A stretch of 5,040 bases of DNA from Prevotellaceae bacterium (GCA_031257655.1 JAIROF010000158.1:1-5040); one strand, 5' to 3'. Positions 1 to 5,040 are shown, numbered from the stretch's first letter. Numbers and translations are program-made. Notes: generated by a model from the sequence alone, not told the origin.

Positions 1-25
1 GTGATCCTCGCCTGTAGCCGGCTGG

Positions 26-200
26 CAGAGTTTAGCTATTAGTTAGTAGAGTTTAGAGTTTAGAGTTTAGAGTTTAGAGTTTAGAGTTTAGAGTTTAGAG
101 TTTAGAGTTTAGAGTTTACTTTCTACTTTTTAGTTTTTAGTTTTTAGTTTTTAGTTTTTAGTTTTTAGTTTTTAGTTTTTAGTTTTTAGTTTTTATGAGG
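26..200. repeat. 25-unit heptanucleotide tandem array running into the dapF start codon
   Basis: Read in 7-base steps from position 26, the DNA keeps one register for 175 bp. There are three degenerate units (26-46), ten identical TAGAGTT units (47-116), two transitional units TACTTTC and TACTTTT (117-130), nine identical TAGTTTT units (131-193), and a last heptad TATGAGG (194-200) that contains the dapF ATG. The two blocks differ only at unit positions 4 and 5, and the register is not lost between them, so they probably share an origin. The RNA would be U-rich, with little self-complementarity. TAG falls in every plus-strand frame, so the array is not coding. Arrays of this kind usually change copy number by replication slippage. 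Any effect on dapF is inference. Confidence 0.97.
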
Positions 201-1034
201 TTTACAAAAATGCACGGCGCCGGCAACGACTATGTTTACGTTGACTGCACCAAAGAAGAGGTGGCCAACCCAGGCGGGCTGTCGAAAAAAATCAGCGACC
301 GGCACTTCGGAGTAGGCTCCGACGGGCTGGTGCTCATCTGCAAGTCGTCCGTTGCCGATTTCCGGATGAGAATGTTCAACGCCGACGGCTCGGAGGCGCA
401 AATGTGCGGCAACGCCGTGCGCTGCATCGGAAAATACGTTTTCGACAAGGGTCTTACGGCCAAAACCGAGCTGAGGCTCGAAACCCTTGCCGGCGTGAAG
501 CAGCTGACGCTCTTTGCCGAAGGCGGAGAGGTGCGCAAGGTGCGGGTGGACATGGGTGCGCCCGAGCTGCACCCCGCAAAAATACCGGTGCTGATGGCCG
601 GAGAACGCGCCGTTGCAGCGCCCCTCGAAGTCGATGGGAGAGCATTCGCCATCACCTGCGTTTCGATGGGAAACCCGCACGCCGTAATCTTTGTGGAGGA
701 GGTGGAGCGCTTCGACGTTCGCCGCTTTGGGGCGCTGATAGAAAACCACGCGCTCTTCCCCGAAAAGGTGAACGTAGAGTTCGTAGAGCGGCTGTCGGCA
801 GCCGAGCTGCGCATGAGGGTGTGGGAGCGCGGGTCGGGCGAAACGTGGGCCTGCGGCACAGGGGCCTGCGCCGCGCTCGTTGCCGCAAGGCTCAACAACC
901 TCTCCTCCGAAACGGCGACCGTACACCTGCTTGGCGGCGACTTAGCCGTGGAATGGCGCAAAGCAACCAACCACGTCTACATGACGGGGGAGGCCGAAAC
1001 CGTATTTGAGGGGGAATACTTAGGGAATGCTTAG
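195..1034 (+). CDS. dapF: Diaminopimelate epimerase (DapF)
   Basis: DapF interconverts LL- and meso-diaminopimelate in the cytoplasm without a cofactor, supplying meso-DAP for peptidoglycan and for lysine synthesis. The 279-residue product has the normal family length and both halves of the pseudosymmetric fold. The N-terminal MHGAGNDY motif is at residues 6-13. The first catalytic cysteine is C71 in MCGNAVRC, and the second is C220 in WACGTGACA. Expected substrate-contact residues are present: N12, N62, N160 in MGNPH, N193 and the ER pair at 211-212. The ATG at 195 gives the usual MRFTKMHG start. It lies inside the last heptad of the upstream array, with no Shine-Dalgarno, which is common in Bacteroidota. 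No dap gene flanks it in the window, and the next gene, lon, is convergent. I found no promoter matching TAnnTTTG upstream. The reading frame is intact and all key residues are present. Confidence 0.97.
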   Translation: MRFTKMHGAGNDYVYVDCTKEEVANPGGLSKKISDRHFGVGSDGLVLICKSSVADFRMRMFNADGSEAQMCGNAVRCIGKYVFDKGLTAKTELRLETLAGVKQLTLFAEGGEVRKVRVDMGAPELHPAKIPVLMAGERAVAAPLEVDGRAFAITCVSMGNPHAVIFVEEVERFDVRRFGALIENHALFPEKVNVEFVERLSAAELRMRVWERGSGETWACGTGACAALVAARLNNLSSETATVHLLGGDLAVEWRKATNHVYMTGEAETVFEGEYLGNA

Positions 1035-1085
1035 GAGGTGTCAATAAATAAATATTGCATTTCCGGATTACCTTGCATGGCCGCC

Positions 1086-1145
1086 GTAAATGGTCGCCGC
1101 ACGCGACGACCATTTGTAGGGTCGGCGCGTGCGGCGACCATCTAC
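1086..1145. repeat. 60-nt hairpin-forming palindrome (REP-like) downstream of dapF
   Basis: The arms 1090-1105 and 1126-1141 are perfect 16-bp reverse complements, with GGTCGCCGCACGCG as the core of the left arm. After one mismatch the pairing continues inward for 5 bp (1107-1111 with 1120-1124) and outward for 3 bp (1086-1088 with 1143-1145). The result is 24 paired positions and an 8-nt loop. The stem is very GC-rich and has no T-run on either side, so it is not a classical terminator. It resembles dispersed palindromic elements. Its copy number in the genome cannot be judged here. Confidence 0.9.
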
Positions 1146-1273
1146 CAATGACGAAATTCTCTACGCGCCTAATTTTCAGCAAAATTGCAAATTGTGTTTT
1201 GACGCTATTTTGTAGAAAAGCGGTGTTCGGCGTATGGGAGAAGTGGTGGGCGATTGGCTGCGCCGAGCGGGGT

Positions 1274-1495
1274 AACCTCATTCACCCCTAATTTTTCTTA
1301 CAAAACAACCTCAGTAGCCAAGCGAACAACAACACGTAACAACCTCATTACCTAATCATTAACGAAGATTTTCGGGCGGATGTCGAAAATTGGGAGACGA
1401 GTAAACAGAAAATAAGGTAATGAGGTTGGGTGGTGGTTTGCCAACTCATTGCTACTAAGGTTGTTTTGTTGGTGAAATTAGGTGTAAATGAGGTT
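1274..1495. repeat. 222-bp nested imperfect palindrome (candidate MITE or structured RNA)
   Basis: The ends are AACCTCATT (1274-1282) and AATGAGGTT (1487-1495). By hand alignment the outer 47-bp arms (1274-1320 and 1449-1495) match at about 39 positions, including a perfect ACAAAACAACCT block. The same AACCTCATT motif recurs inside as a perfect 14-bp inverted repeat (1340-1353 with 1415-1428). The centre has a further 7-bp stem (1368-1374 with 1384-1390). All three share nearly the same axis near 1384, so the element is palindromic through most of its length. It has no coding capacity I can support and no clear target-site duplication. It may be a non-autonomous mobile element of the MITE kind, or a transcribed hairpin between convergent genes. 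Confidence 0.85.
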
Positions 1496-1504
1496 CTTTG
1501 TGGG

Positions 1505-1527
1505 CTGCCGAATTTCAAATTCGGCAG
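1505..1527. repeat. 23-bp perfect palindrome just downstream of lon
   Basis: CTGCCGAATTT (1505-1515) and AAATTCGGCAG (1517-1527) are perfect 11-bp reverse complements around a single C. It lies 45 bp beyond the lon stop codon. It could form a strong hairpin at the 3' end of the lon transcript, but no T-run follows on either strand, so calling it a rho-independent terminator would go too far. Stabilisation of the 3' end or a dispersed palindrome are alternatives. Confidence 0.85.
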
Positions 1528-1571
1528 GAGGGCGTAAATCTGCGTCAGCAGCGCGCTAAAAAAACAAGCGG

Positions 1572-3983
1572 CTACTTTTCTGCGGCTTCCAGCGCTGCTT
1601 GCAGCACATCCCGAATGGCGTCTACGTACGAAAAGGTAAGGCCGCAGAGGTACTCCGGCTTTATTTCGTCAATATCCTTTTTATTTTCGGCGGGCAGGAG
1701 AATGCGGCTGATGCCGGCACGCTTTGCGGCGAGTATTTTCTCCTTAATTCCGCCTACGGGGAGCACCTTTCCGCGCAGGGTAGCCTCTCCCGTCATGGCC
1801 AAACCGCATCGCACCTTCCGCCCCGTAAAGACCGAGGCGATGGCCGTTACCATCGTTACCCCCGCCGAGGGGCCATCCTTTGGAATAGCGCCTTCGGGGA
1901 CGTGAATGTGGAGGTTGTTTTCCACAAACATTTTCGGGTTAATTTTCAGAAATTCGGCCTGCGCCCGCACGTACTCCAGCGCAATGACGGCGCTCTCTTT
2001 CATCACGTCGCCCAGGCAGCCGGTGGTGGTAATAAGCCCCTTTCCCTTGCTGATGCTAGCCTCAATAAAAAGGATTTCGCCGCCATTTGGCGTCCAGGCC
2101 AGGCCAGTAGCCACGCCCGTAAAGGAGTTTTCCAGGGCTTTGTCCTTCAAAAATTTCGGCATTTTGAGCGCCTCCAGCAGCGCCTCCGGCGTAAGCAGCG
2201 GCGCATAGTCCCGGTTGGAGGCAATGAGCTTTGCCGTATGTCGAATGATTTTTGCCAGCTGCTTTTCTACCCCTCGCACCCCCGATTCGCGGGTGTAGTT
2301 CTCAATGATATGCGCCACCAGGTCGTCGGATATTTGCAGCTGCTCGGGCTTTACGCCGTGGTCTTTCAGGAGGCGGGGCAGCAGGTGTCGCTTCACTATT
2401 TCCACCTTTTCCTCCTGGGTGTAGCCGCTCACCTCAATCATCTCCATGCGGTCGCACAGGGCGGGGTGGATGGTGGAGACGTTGTTTGCGGTGGTGATGA
2501 AGAGCACATGCGAGAGGTCGTAGTCCAGCTCCAGGAAGTTGTCGTAGAAGGTAGCGTTTTGCTCCGGGTCGAGGACTTCGAGCAGGGCGCTCGAGGGGTC
2601 GCCGCGAAAATCGTTTCCCACCTTGTCCACCTCGTCGAGGATGATGACGGGGTTTCCGGTTTTGCATTTTTTAATAGTTTGAATAAGTCGTCCCGGCATG
2701 GCGCCCACGTATGTTTTGCGGTGGCCTCGTATTTCGGCTTCGTCGTGCAGGCCGCCGAGGGAGATTCGTCCAAACTCCCGCCCCATGGCGCGGGCAACGG
2801 ATTTTCCGAGCGATGTTTTGCCCACACCAGGGGGGCCATGCAGGCATAGGATAGGCGATTTAAGGTCGCCCTTCAGCTTAATTACGGCAAGGTGCTCCAG
2901 GATTCGCTCTTTTACCTCCTCCAGGCCGTAGTGGTCGTCGTTGAGGGTTTTTTGCGCTTCGTCCATGTCCAGCTTATCCTCGCTGTATTCGCCCCAGGGC
3001 AAGTCCACCAGGGTTTGCAGGTAGTTGAGCTGCACGGGGTATTCCCCGCTGTGGGTCATCATTTTTTCGGTTTTGATGGCTTCGCGCTCAAAGACGGCGG
3101 CCACGTCGTCGCTCCACTTTTTTGTTTTTGCCTTTTCGCGGAGCTGCTTCACCTCCTGCTCTACAGGGTTTCCGCCCAGCTCTGCTTGAATGGCCTTCAT
3201 CTGCTCGTTCAAAAAGAATTCGCGGTTGTGCTGGTCGATGCCCTTGTGGACTTTTTGCTGAATTTCGGACTTGAGCTCCAGCGCCTGGCGCTCGCGCAGC
3301 AGGATTTCCAGGAGAGCCGACGCCCGCTGGTCAACGGGGTCAATTTCTATGAGCTTTTGCTTTTCGTCGCCGCTCACCTCTGTATTCACGGCCAAGTAGT
3401 TGACGAGGAATTGCTTGTTTTCTATGTTTCTTACGGTAAACCCGGCCTCCGGCGCCAGGTGTGGCGAAAGCTTGATGATGGTCATCGACACATCGCGGAT
3501 GGAGCCAATAATCAGGTCGTAGTTTTCGCTGGGCGTTGGCGGCAGCAGGTCTTCGCGCGCCTTTACGGTGGCGATAAAGAAGGGGTCGTCCGCGACCATG
3601 CTTTCCAGCTCAATACGCCGCGTACCCTGTAGTATGATGGTGGTGGAGCCGTCGGGCATTTCGAGGAGGCGGAGGATGTTTGCAGCGGAGCCCACCTTAT
3701 GCAAATCGTCGAAGGCGGGGTCGTCGGTTTTGGCGTCGCGCTGCATCACGGCGGCGACCTTTTTGTCGGAGCCGTAGGCAGCGCGCGCCAGCCGCACCGA
3801 TTTGTCGCGGCTAACGTTGATGGGCATTACCACGCCGGGAAAGAGCACCGAGTTGCGCAGGGCAAGCACCGGCAGCTGCTCCGGCAGCCCTACCCGGTGC
3901 AAATTTTGCTCATCGCCTTCGGCAAAAACGGGGATGAATTCTTCGTTATCGCCGGAGGAGGGGAGTACGTATGAAGGTTTCAT
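1572..3983 (-). CDS. lon: ATP-dependent Lon protease (S16 family)
   Basis: Lon is a cytoplasmic homohexameric AAA+ serine protease that degrades misfolded and selected regulatory proteins. From the chosen start the product is 803 residues, usual for the family. The N-terminal LON substrate-binding domain begins near residue 36 (LPVLALRNSVLFPGVV) and is followed by a charged helical region to about 350. The AAA+ module has Walker A GPPGVGKT at 383-390, Walker B VIILDE at 446-451, a TANN sensor-1 motif at 498-501, a likely arginine finger at R512 and sensor-2 R570 in SGVRG. The C-terminal protease domain carries catalytic S706 in PKDGPSAG and K749 in GGIKEK. The frame is open up to an ATG at 4139, but those 52 extra codons are GC-rich leader without Lon-like sequence, so I place the start at 3983, which is preceded by an A12 tract. 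The gene is intact, faces dapF, and lies 228 bp beyond rpmE on the same strand. Confidence 0.97.
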   Translation of the reverse strand: MKPSYVLPSSGDNEEFIPVFAEGDEQNLHRVGLPEQLPVLALRNSVLFPGVVMPINVSRDKSVRLARAAYGSDKKVAAVMQRDAKTDDPAFDDLHKVGSAANILRLLEMPDGSTTIILQGTRRIELESMVADDPFFIATVKAREDLLPPTPSENYDLIIGSIRDVSMTIIKLSPHLAPEAGFTVRNIENKQFLVNYLAVNTEVSGDEKQKLIEIDPVDQRASALLEILLRERQALELKSEIQQKVHKGIDQHNREFFLNEQMKAIQAELGGNPVEQEVKQLREKAKTKKWSDDVAAVFEREAIKTEKMMTHSGEYPVQLNYLQTLVDLPWGEYSEDKLDMDEAQKTLNDDHYGLEEVKERILEHLAVIKLKGDLKSPILCLHGPPGVGKTSLGKSVARAMGREFGRISLGGLHDEAEIRGHRKTYVGAMPGRLIQTIKKCKTGNPVIILDEVDKVGNDFRGDPSSALLEVLDPEQNATFYDNFLELDYDLSHVLFITTANNVSTIHPALCDRMEMIEVSGYTQEEKVEIVKRHLLPRLLKDHGVKPEQLQISDDLVAHIIENYTRESGVRGVEKQLAKIIRHTAKLIASNRDYAPLLTPEALLEALKMPKFLKDKALENSFTGVATGLAWTPNGGEILFIEASISKGKGLITTTGCLGDVMKESAVIALEYVRAQAEFLKINPKMFVENNLHIHVPEGAIPKDGPSAGVTMVTAIASVFTGRKVRCGLAMTGEATLRGKVLPVGGIKEKILAAKRAGISRILLPAENKKDIDEIKPEYLCGLTFSYVDAIRDVLQAALEAAEK

Positions 3984-4148
3984 TACGGCTGATTTTTTTT
4001 TTTTATATTTCACGATTAGGAAAGGCGGAACGCTTGCCGGGTGAGCCTCCGTAAGCTCGCCGGCGCGTAGAAGGCGCAGGGGCGCGGTTGGCAGGGGCGG
4101 GTATCCCCCCCCTTTCCGTCCGCAAGGCTCAGCTTTCAACGCTCAACG
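3984..4148 (-). promoter_or_regulatory. lon leader: GC-rich structured segment, G8 tract and A12 tract
   Basis: Between the rpmE terminator and the preferred lon start lie two homopolymers, read on the minus strand: G8 (4112-4105) and A12 (4004-3993). The A12 tract ends 9 bases before the ATG. Imperfect hairpins are possible at 4094-4112 (four plus three G-C pairs around one mismatch, loop of 3) and at 4037-4063 (CCGG and GAGC arms). The promoter of lon should be in this stretch, but I find no good TTTG / TAnnTTTG pair. TAATCGTG at 4017-4010 is only a partial match with no -33 partner. The A-rich run before the start fits Shine-Dalgarno-independent initiation in Bacteroidota. Confidence 0.5.
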
Positions 4149-4170
4149 AAAAAGAGCTTCCGAAAAGCTC
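4149..4170 (-). terminator. Rho-independent terminator of rpmE
   Basis: Read on the minus strand, GAGCTT (4170-4165), loop TTCGG and AAGCTC (4159-4154) form a 6-bp stem followed by TTTTT (4153-4149). It lies 41 bp past the rpmE stop and upstream of lon, so it should separate the two transcripts. An alternative longer pairing, AAAAAGAG (4149-4156) with CTCTTTTT (4176-4183), overlaps it. The stem is short, so read-through into lon is possible. Confidence 0.75.
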
Positions 4171-4211
4171 GAAAACTCTTTTTGCGCCAATAGAACTGCC
4201 AAAAACAGGCG

Positions 4212-4478
4212 CTATACCTGCGCAGCGGCAGGCCGGTGGTTTTTGTAGCGGCTCATAAACTTATCTACCCGTCCGGCGGTATCGACCAGCTTCATTTTTC
4301 CGGTGTAGAAGGGGTGCGAAGAGCTGGAGATTTCGACCTTGTACAGGGGGTACTCAACGCCGTCGACGGTGATGGTCTCCTTTGTGTGTACCGTCGATTT
4401 GGTAATAACAATGCTTTCGTCCGAGAGGTCTTTAAATACAACCGGACGGTAGTTTTCGGGGTGAATTCCTTTTTTCAT
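4212..4478 (-). CDS. rpmE: 50S ribosomal protein L31 type B
   Basis: L31 binds the large subunit at the central protuberance and helps bridge it to the small subunit. The 88-residue product opens with MKKGIHPENYRPVVFKDLSD and carries the family blocks SSSHPFYTG (about residues 52-60) and GRVDKFMSRY (about 69-78). It contains no cysteine, so it lacks the zinc-binding CxxC of type A L31 and belongs to the zinc-independent type B (often called rpmE2 or rpmEB). In many bacteria type B replaces type A under zinc limitation. In Bacteroidota it is commonly the regular form. The start is fixed by family length. Bases just upstream are A-rich with no Shine-Dalgarno. It has its own promoter (4520-4550) and terminator (4149-4170), so it is probably a single-gene unit upstream of lon. 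Confidence 0.97.
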   Translation of the reverse strand: MKKGIHPENYRPVVFKDLSDESIVITKSTVHTKETITVDGVEYPLYKVEISSSSHPFYTGKMKLVDTAGRVDKFMSRYKNHRPAAAQV

Positions 4479-4519
4479 TTTTTATGCGTAAAAACAGTTT
4501 GTATTCTTCTTAAGGGATG

Positions 4520-4550
4520 CAAAGGTAGCACTTTTCTCATTCAAAACAAA
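4520..4550 (-). promoter_or_regulatory. rpmE promoter with Bacteroidota -33/-7 consensus
   Basis: On the minus strand, TTTG at 4550-4547 and TACCTTTG at 4527-4520 are 19 nt apart. This matches the Bacteroidota primary sigma factor consensus (TTTG, 19-21 nt, TAnnTTTG). Transcription would start near 4513-4515, leaving an untranslated leader of roughly 35 nt before the rpmE ATG at 4478. A T-run just upstream of the -33 element could strengthen it. I see no Zur-like operator, but I cannot exclude one. Confidence 0.8.
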
Positions 4551-4555
4551 AAAAG

Positions 4556-4641
4556 GGCTAATTCTTTTTTTGAGGTGCTATGAAAAGATTTCTCCTGCGT
4601 TATCAATGACGGCTAATTCTTTTTTTGAGGTGCTATGAAAA
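4556..4641. repeat. 31-bp perfect direct repeat (two copies) with an embedded GAGGTG-ATG start
   Basis: Copies at 4556-4586 and 4611-4641 are identical over 31 bp, including a T7 run, with a 24-bp spacer (period 55 bp). On the plus strand each contains GAGGTGCTATGAAAA, that is, a Shine-Dalgarno-like GAGG close to an ATG. The first ATG opens a 9-codon frame (4580-4609, MKRFLLRYQ) and the second an 18-codon frame (4635-4691, MKIKFSLLLRSKSASATK). Both begin like a signal peptide, and the second stops just before the 43-bp palindrome. They may be remnants of duplicated gene starts. Read on the minus strand, the first copy sits directly upstream of the rpmE -33 element, so a regulatory site is an alternative. 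Confidence 0.85.
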
Positions 4642-4698
4642 TTAAGTTCTCATTATTATTACGCAGCAAAAGCGCCTCAGCGACGAAATAGCGGCGAA

Positions 4699-4741
4699 AT
4701 GGCGCTGTAGAGACGCACGGCGTGCGTCTCTACAGCGCTAT
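4699..4741. repeat. 43-bp near-perfect palindrome (REP-like)
   Basis: GCGCTGTAGAGACGCACG (4702-4719) and its exact reverse complement (4721-4738) flank a single central G. After one mismatch (4701/4739) two more pairs form, giving 21-bp arms. As RNA or single-stranded DNA this would be a very stable hairpin. There is no T-run. The pattern TGTAGAGACG...CGTCTCTACA resembles dispersed palindromes that I recall from Bacteroidota and cyanobacterial genomes. That resemblance is from memory and unchecked. Confidence 0.9.
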
Positions 4742-4826
4742 GCGTCGCACCCATGCGCCATCAATCATGGCAATCCTTCAAATCAAAAAAAAAATCAGCG
4801 TTCAGACAGCTATATGCGTAGCATGA
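4742..4826. other. Non-coding stretch with an A10 tract
   Basis: No gene or strong secondary structure is visible here. The section around 4766-4806 contains an A10 run flanked by ATC motifs. On the minus strand it reads as TGATTT-rich low-complexity DNA of a type I associate with dispersed intergenic repeats in Bacteroidota. This last point is recollection, not something shown by the window. Confidence 0.4.
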
Positions 4827-4845
4827 GCCGTCCCGCAGGGACGGC
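4827..4845. repeat. Short GC-rich hairpin
   Basis: GCCGTCCC (4827-4834) and GGGACGGC (4838-4845) are perfect 8-bp reverse complements around a GCA loop. No T-run follows, so a terminator is not supported. It is part of a cluster of hairpins in this gap. Confidence 0.75.
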
Positions 4846-4855
4846 ACTTGCTTAA

Positions 4856-4905
4856 CCGTATGCTTTAGCATACGGATACGGATACGGCGTACGGATACGG
4901 CGTAC
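4856..4905. repeat. Hairpin followed by a 13-bp tandem repeat
   Basis: CCGTATGC (4856-4863) and GCATACGG (4868-4875) pair over 8 bp around a TTTA loop. The GGATAC motif at the end of this hairpin is then repeated. It occurs at 4874-4879, and the 13-mer GGATACGGCGTAC occurs twice in direct tandem (4880-4892 and 4893-4905). The two structures overlap at 4874-4875, which suggests local duplication of a palindromic element. Confidence 0.8.
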
Positions 4906-4937
4906 TCGCGTCCCTCTTCCTCAGAAAACGCCTGTGA

Positions 4938-5015
4938 TTGTGCCATTTGACAAATTTACAAAATTTTGCCCTTGCAAAATTTTGTAAATGTCTGGAACAG
5001 TGTCAAATGGCACAA
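4938..5015. repeat. 78-bp two-stem inverted repeat near the window edge
   Basis: The outer arms TTGTGCCATTTGACA (4938-4952) and TGTCAAATGGCACAA (5001-5015) are perfect 15-bp reverse complements. The inner arms 4954-4969 and 4974-4989 are perfect over 16 bp, with a CCTT loop. One base separates the stems on the left and eleven (4990-5000) on the right, so the structure is a 31-bp stem with a one-sided bulge. It has no coding capacity and no evident target duplication. It could be a small non-autonomous element, or the 3' hairpin of a gene beyond the window. Confidence 0.88.
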
Positions 5016-5040
5016 ACGAGATATGGTCATTTTGACGCTC

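Larger units (their letters stand above)
1035..1571. other. Convergent intergenic region between dapF and lon, without a supported gene
   Basis: This 537-bp gap separates the 3' ends of two converging genes. Three palindromic structures, listed separately, make up more than half of it. The stretches 1035-1085 and 1146-1273 show nothing I can name. Short open frames cross the gap on both strands (for example 1055-1291, plus), but they read straight through the 60-nt hairpin and their products resemble no family I know. No hairpin followed by a T-run is present for either gene, so how the two transcripts end is unclear. Confidence 0.85.

Noticed and set aside
1..42. Possible C-terminal end of an upstream gene (frame 1 ends at TAG 40-42)
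   Set aside because: Thirteen codons are too few to recognise a protein, and the stop lies within the degenerate start of the heptad array. It cannot be told from chance.
186..970. Minus-strand and alternative plus-strand frames over dapF
   Set aside because: dapF has both catalytic cysteine motifs and full family length. The overlapping frames are arginine/proline/serine-rich shadows of GC-rich coding DNA.
892..1291. Short frames across the dapF-lon gap (1055-1291 plus, 892-1281 minus)
   Set aside because: Both read through the 60-nt hairpin, and the minus frame also overlaps the end of dapF. No family resemblance, start context or promoter supports them.
1505..1527. Rho-independent terminator for lon
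   Set aside because: The hairpin is good but no T-run follows on the minus strand, so I list it only as a palindrome.
1599..2849. Long open frame on the plus strand (416 codons) and other plus-strand frames across 1498-3974
   Set aside because: They lie antisense to lon, whose domain motifs are unmistakable. Their products show no recognisable family and look like codon-bias shadows.
4236..4583. 115-codon plus-strand frame over rpmE
   Set aside because: It is antisense to a clear ribosomal protein gene and its promoter, with no recognisable product.
4556..4641. A two-repeat CRISPR mini-array (31-bp repeat, 24-bp spacer)
   Set aside because: There are only two repeats, the spacer is short, the repeat contains a T7 run and no palindrome, and no cas gene or leader is in view.
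4761..4946. 61-codon minus-strand frame
   Set aside because: It is composed of the A10 tract, two hairpins and the tandem 13-mer, so the peptide is a translation of repeats.

Overview
This window looks like the chromosome of a member of the Bacteroidota, probably Bacteroidales-like. RpmE is a cysteine-free type B L31 of the kind usual in that phylum. Its promoter fits the phylum's TTTG / TAnnTTTG consensus with a 19-nt spacer. None of the three genes has a convincing Shine-Dalgarno at the start I prefer, and all start contexts are A/T-rich. Genus assignment is not possible from the sequence alone.

Layout: positions 26-200 form a 25-unit array of 7-bp repeats in unbroken register. It runs into the start codon of dapF (195-1034, +), which encodes diaminopimelate epimerase. 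A 537-bp convergent gap follows (1035-1571) and is rich in palindromes: a 60-nt hairpin at 1086-1145, a 222-bp nested imperfect palindrome at 1274-1495, and a 23-bp perfect palindrome at 1505-1527. The ATP-dependent protease gene lon lies on the minus strand (3983 to 1572), with a GC-rich leader that ends in an A12 tract. Upstream of it, on the same strand, is rpmE (4478 to 4212) with its own promoter and an intrinsic terminator, so rpmE and lon are probably separate transcription units.

The right end (4479-5040) has no gene I can support. It holds the rpmE promoter, a 31-bp direct repeat carrying a GAGGTG...ATG start twice, a 43-bp palindrome, smaller hairpins with a 13-bp tandem repeat, and a 78-bp two-stem inverted repeat.

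The three genes are housekeeping: cell-wall/lysine precursor synthesis, protein quality control and the ribosome. They do not form one pathway. I see no defence system, CRISPR array, transposase or phage gene. The unusual content is all in the non-coding DNA: the heptad array in front of dapF, and intergenic gaps filled with palindromes that look like dispersed non-autonomous elements. No new protein-based system is visible.
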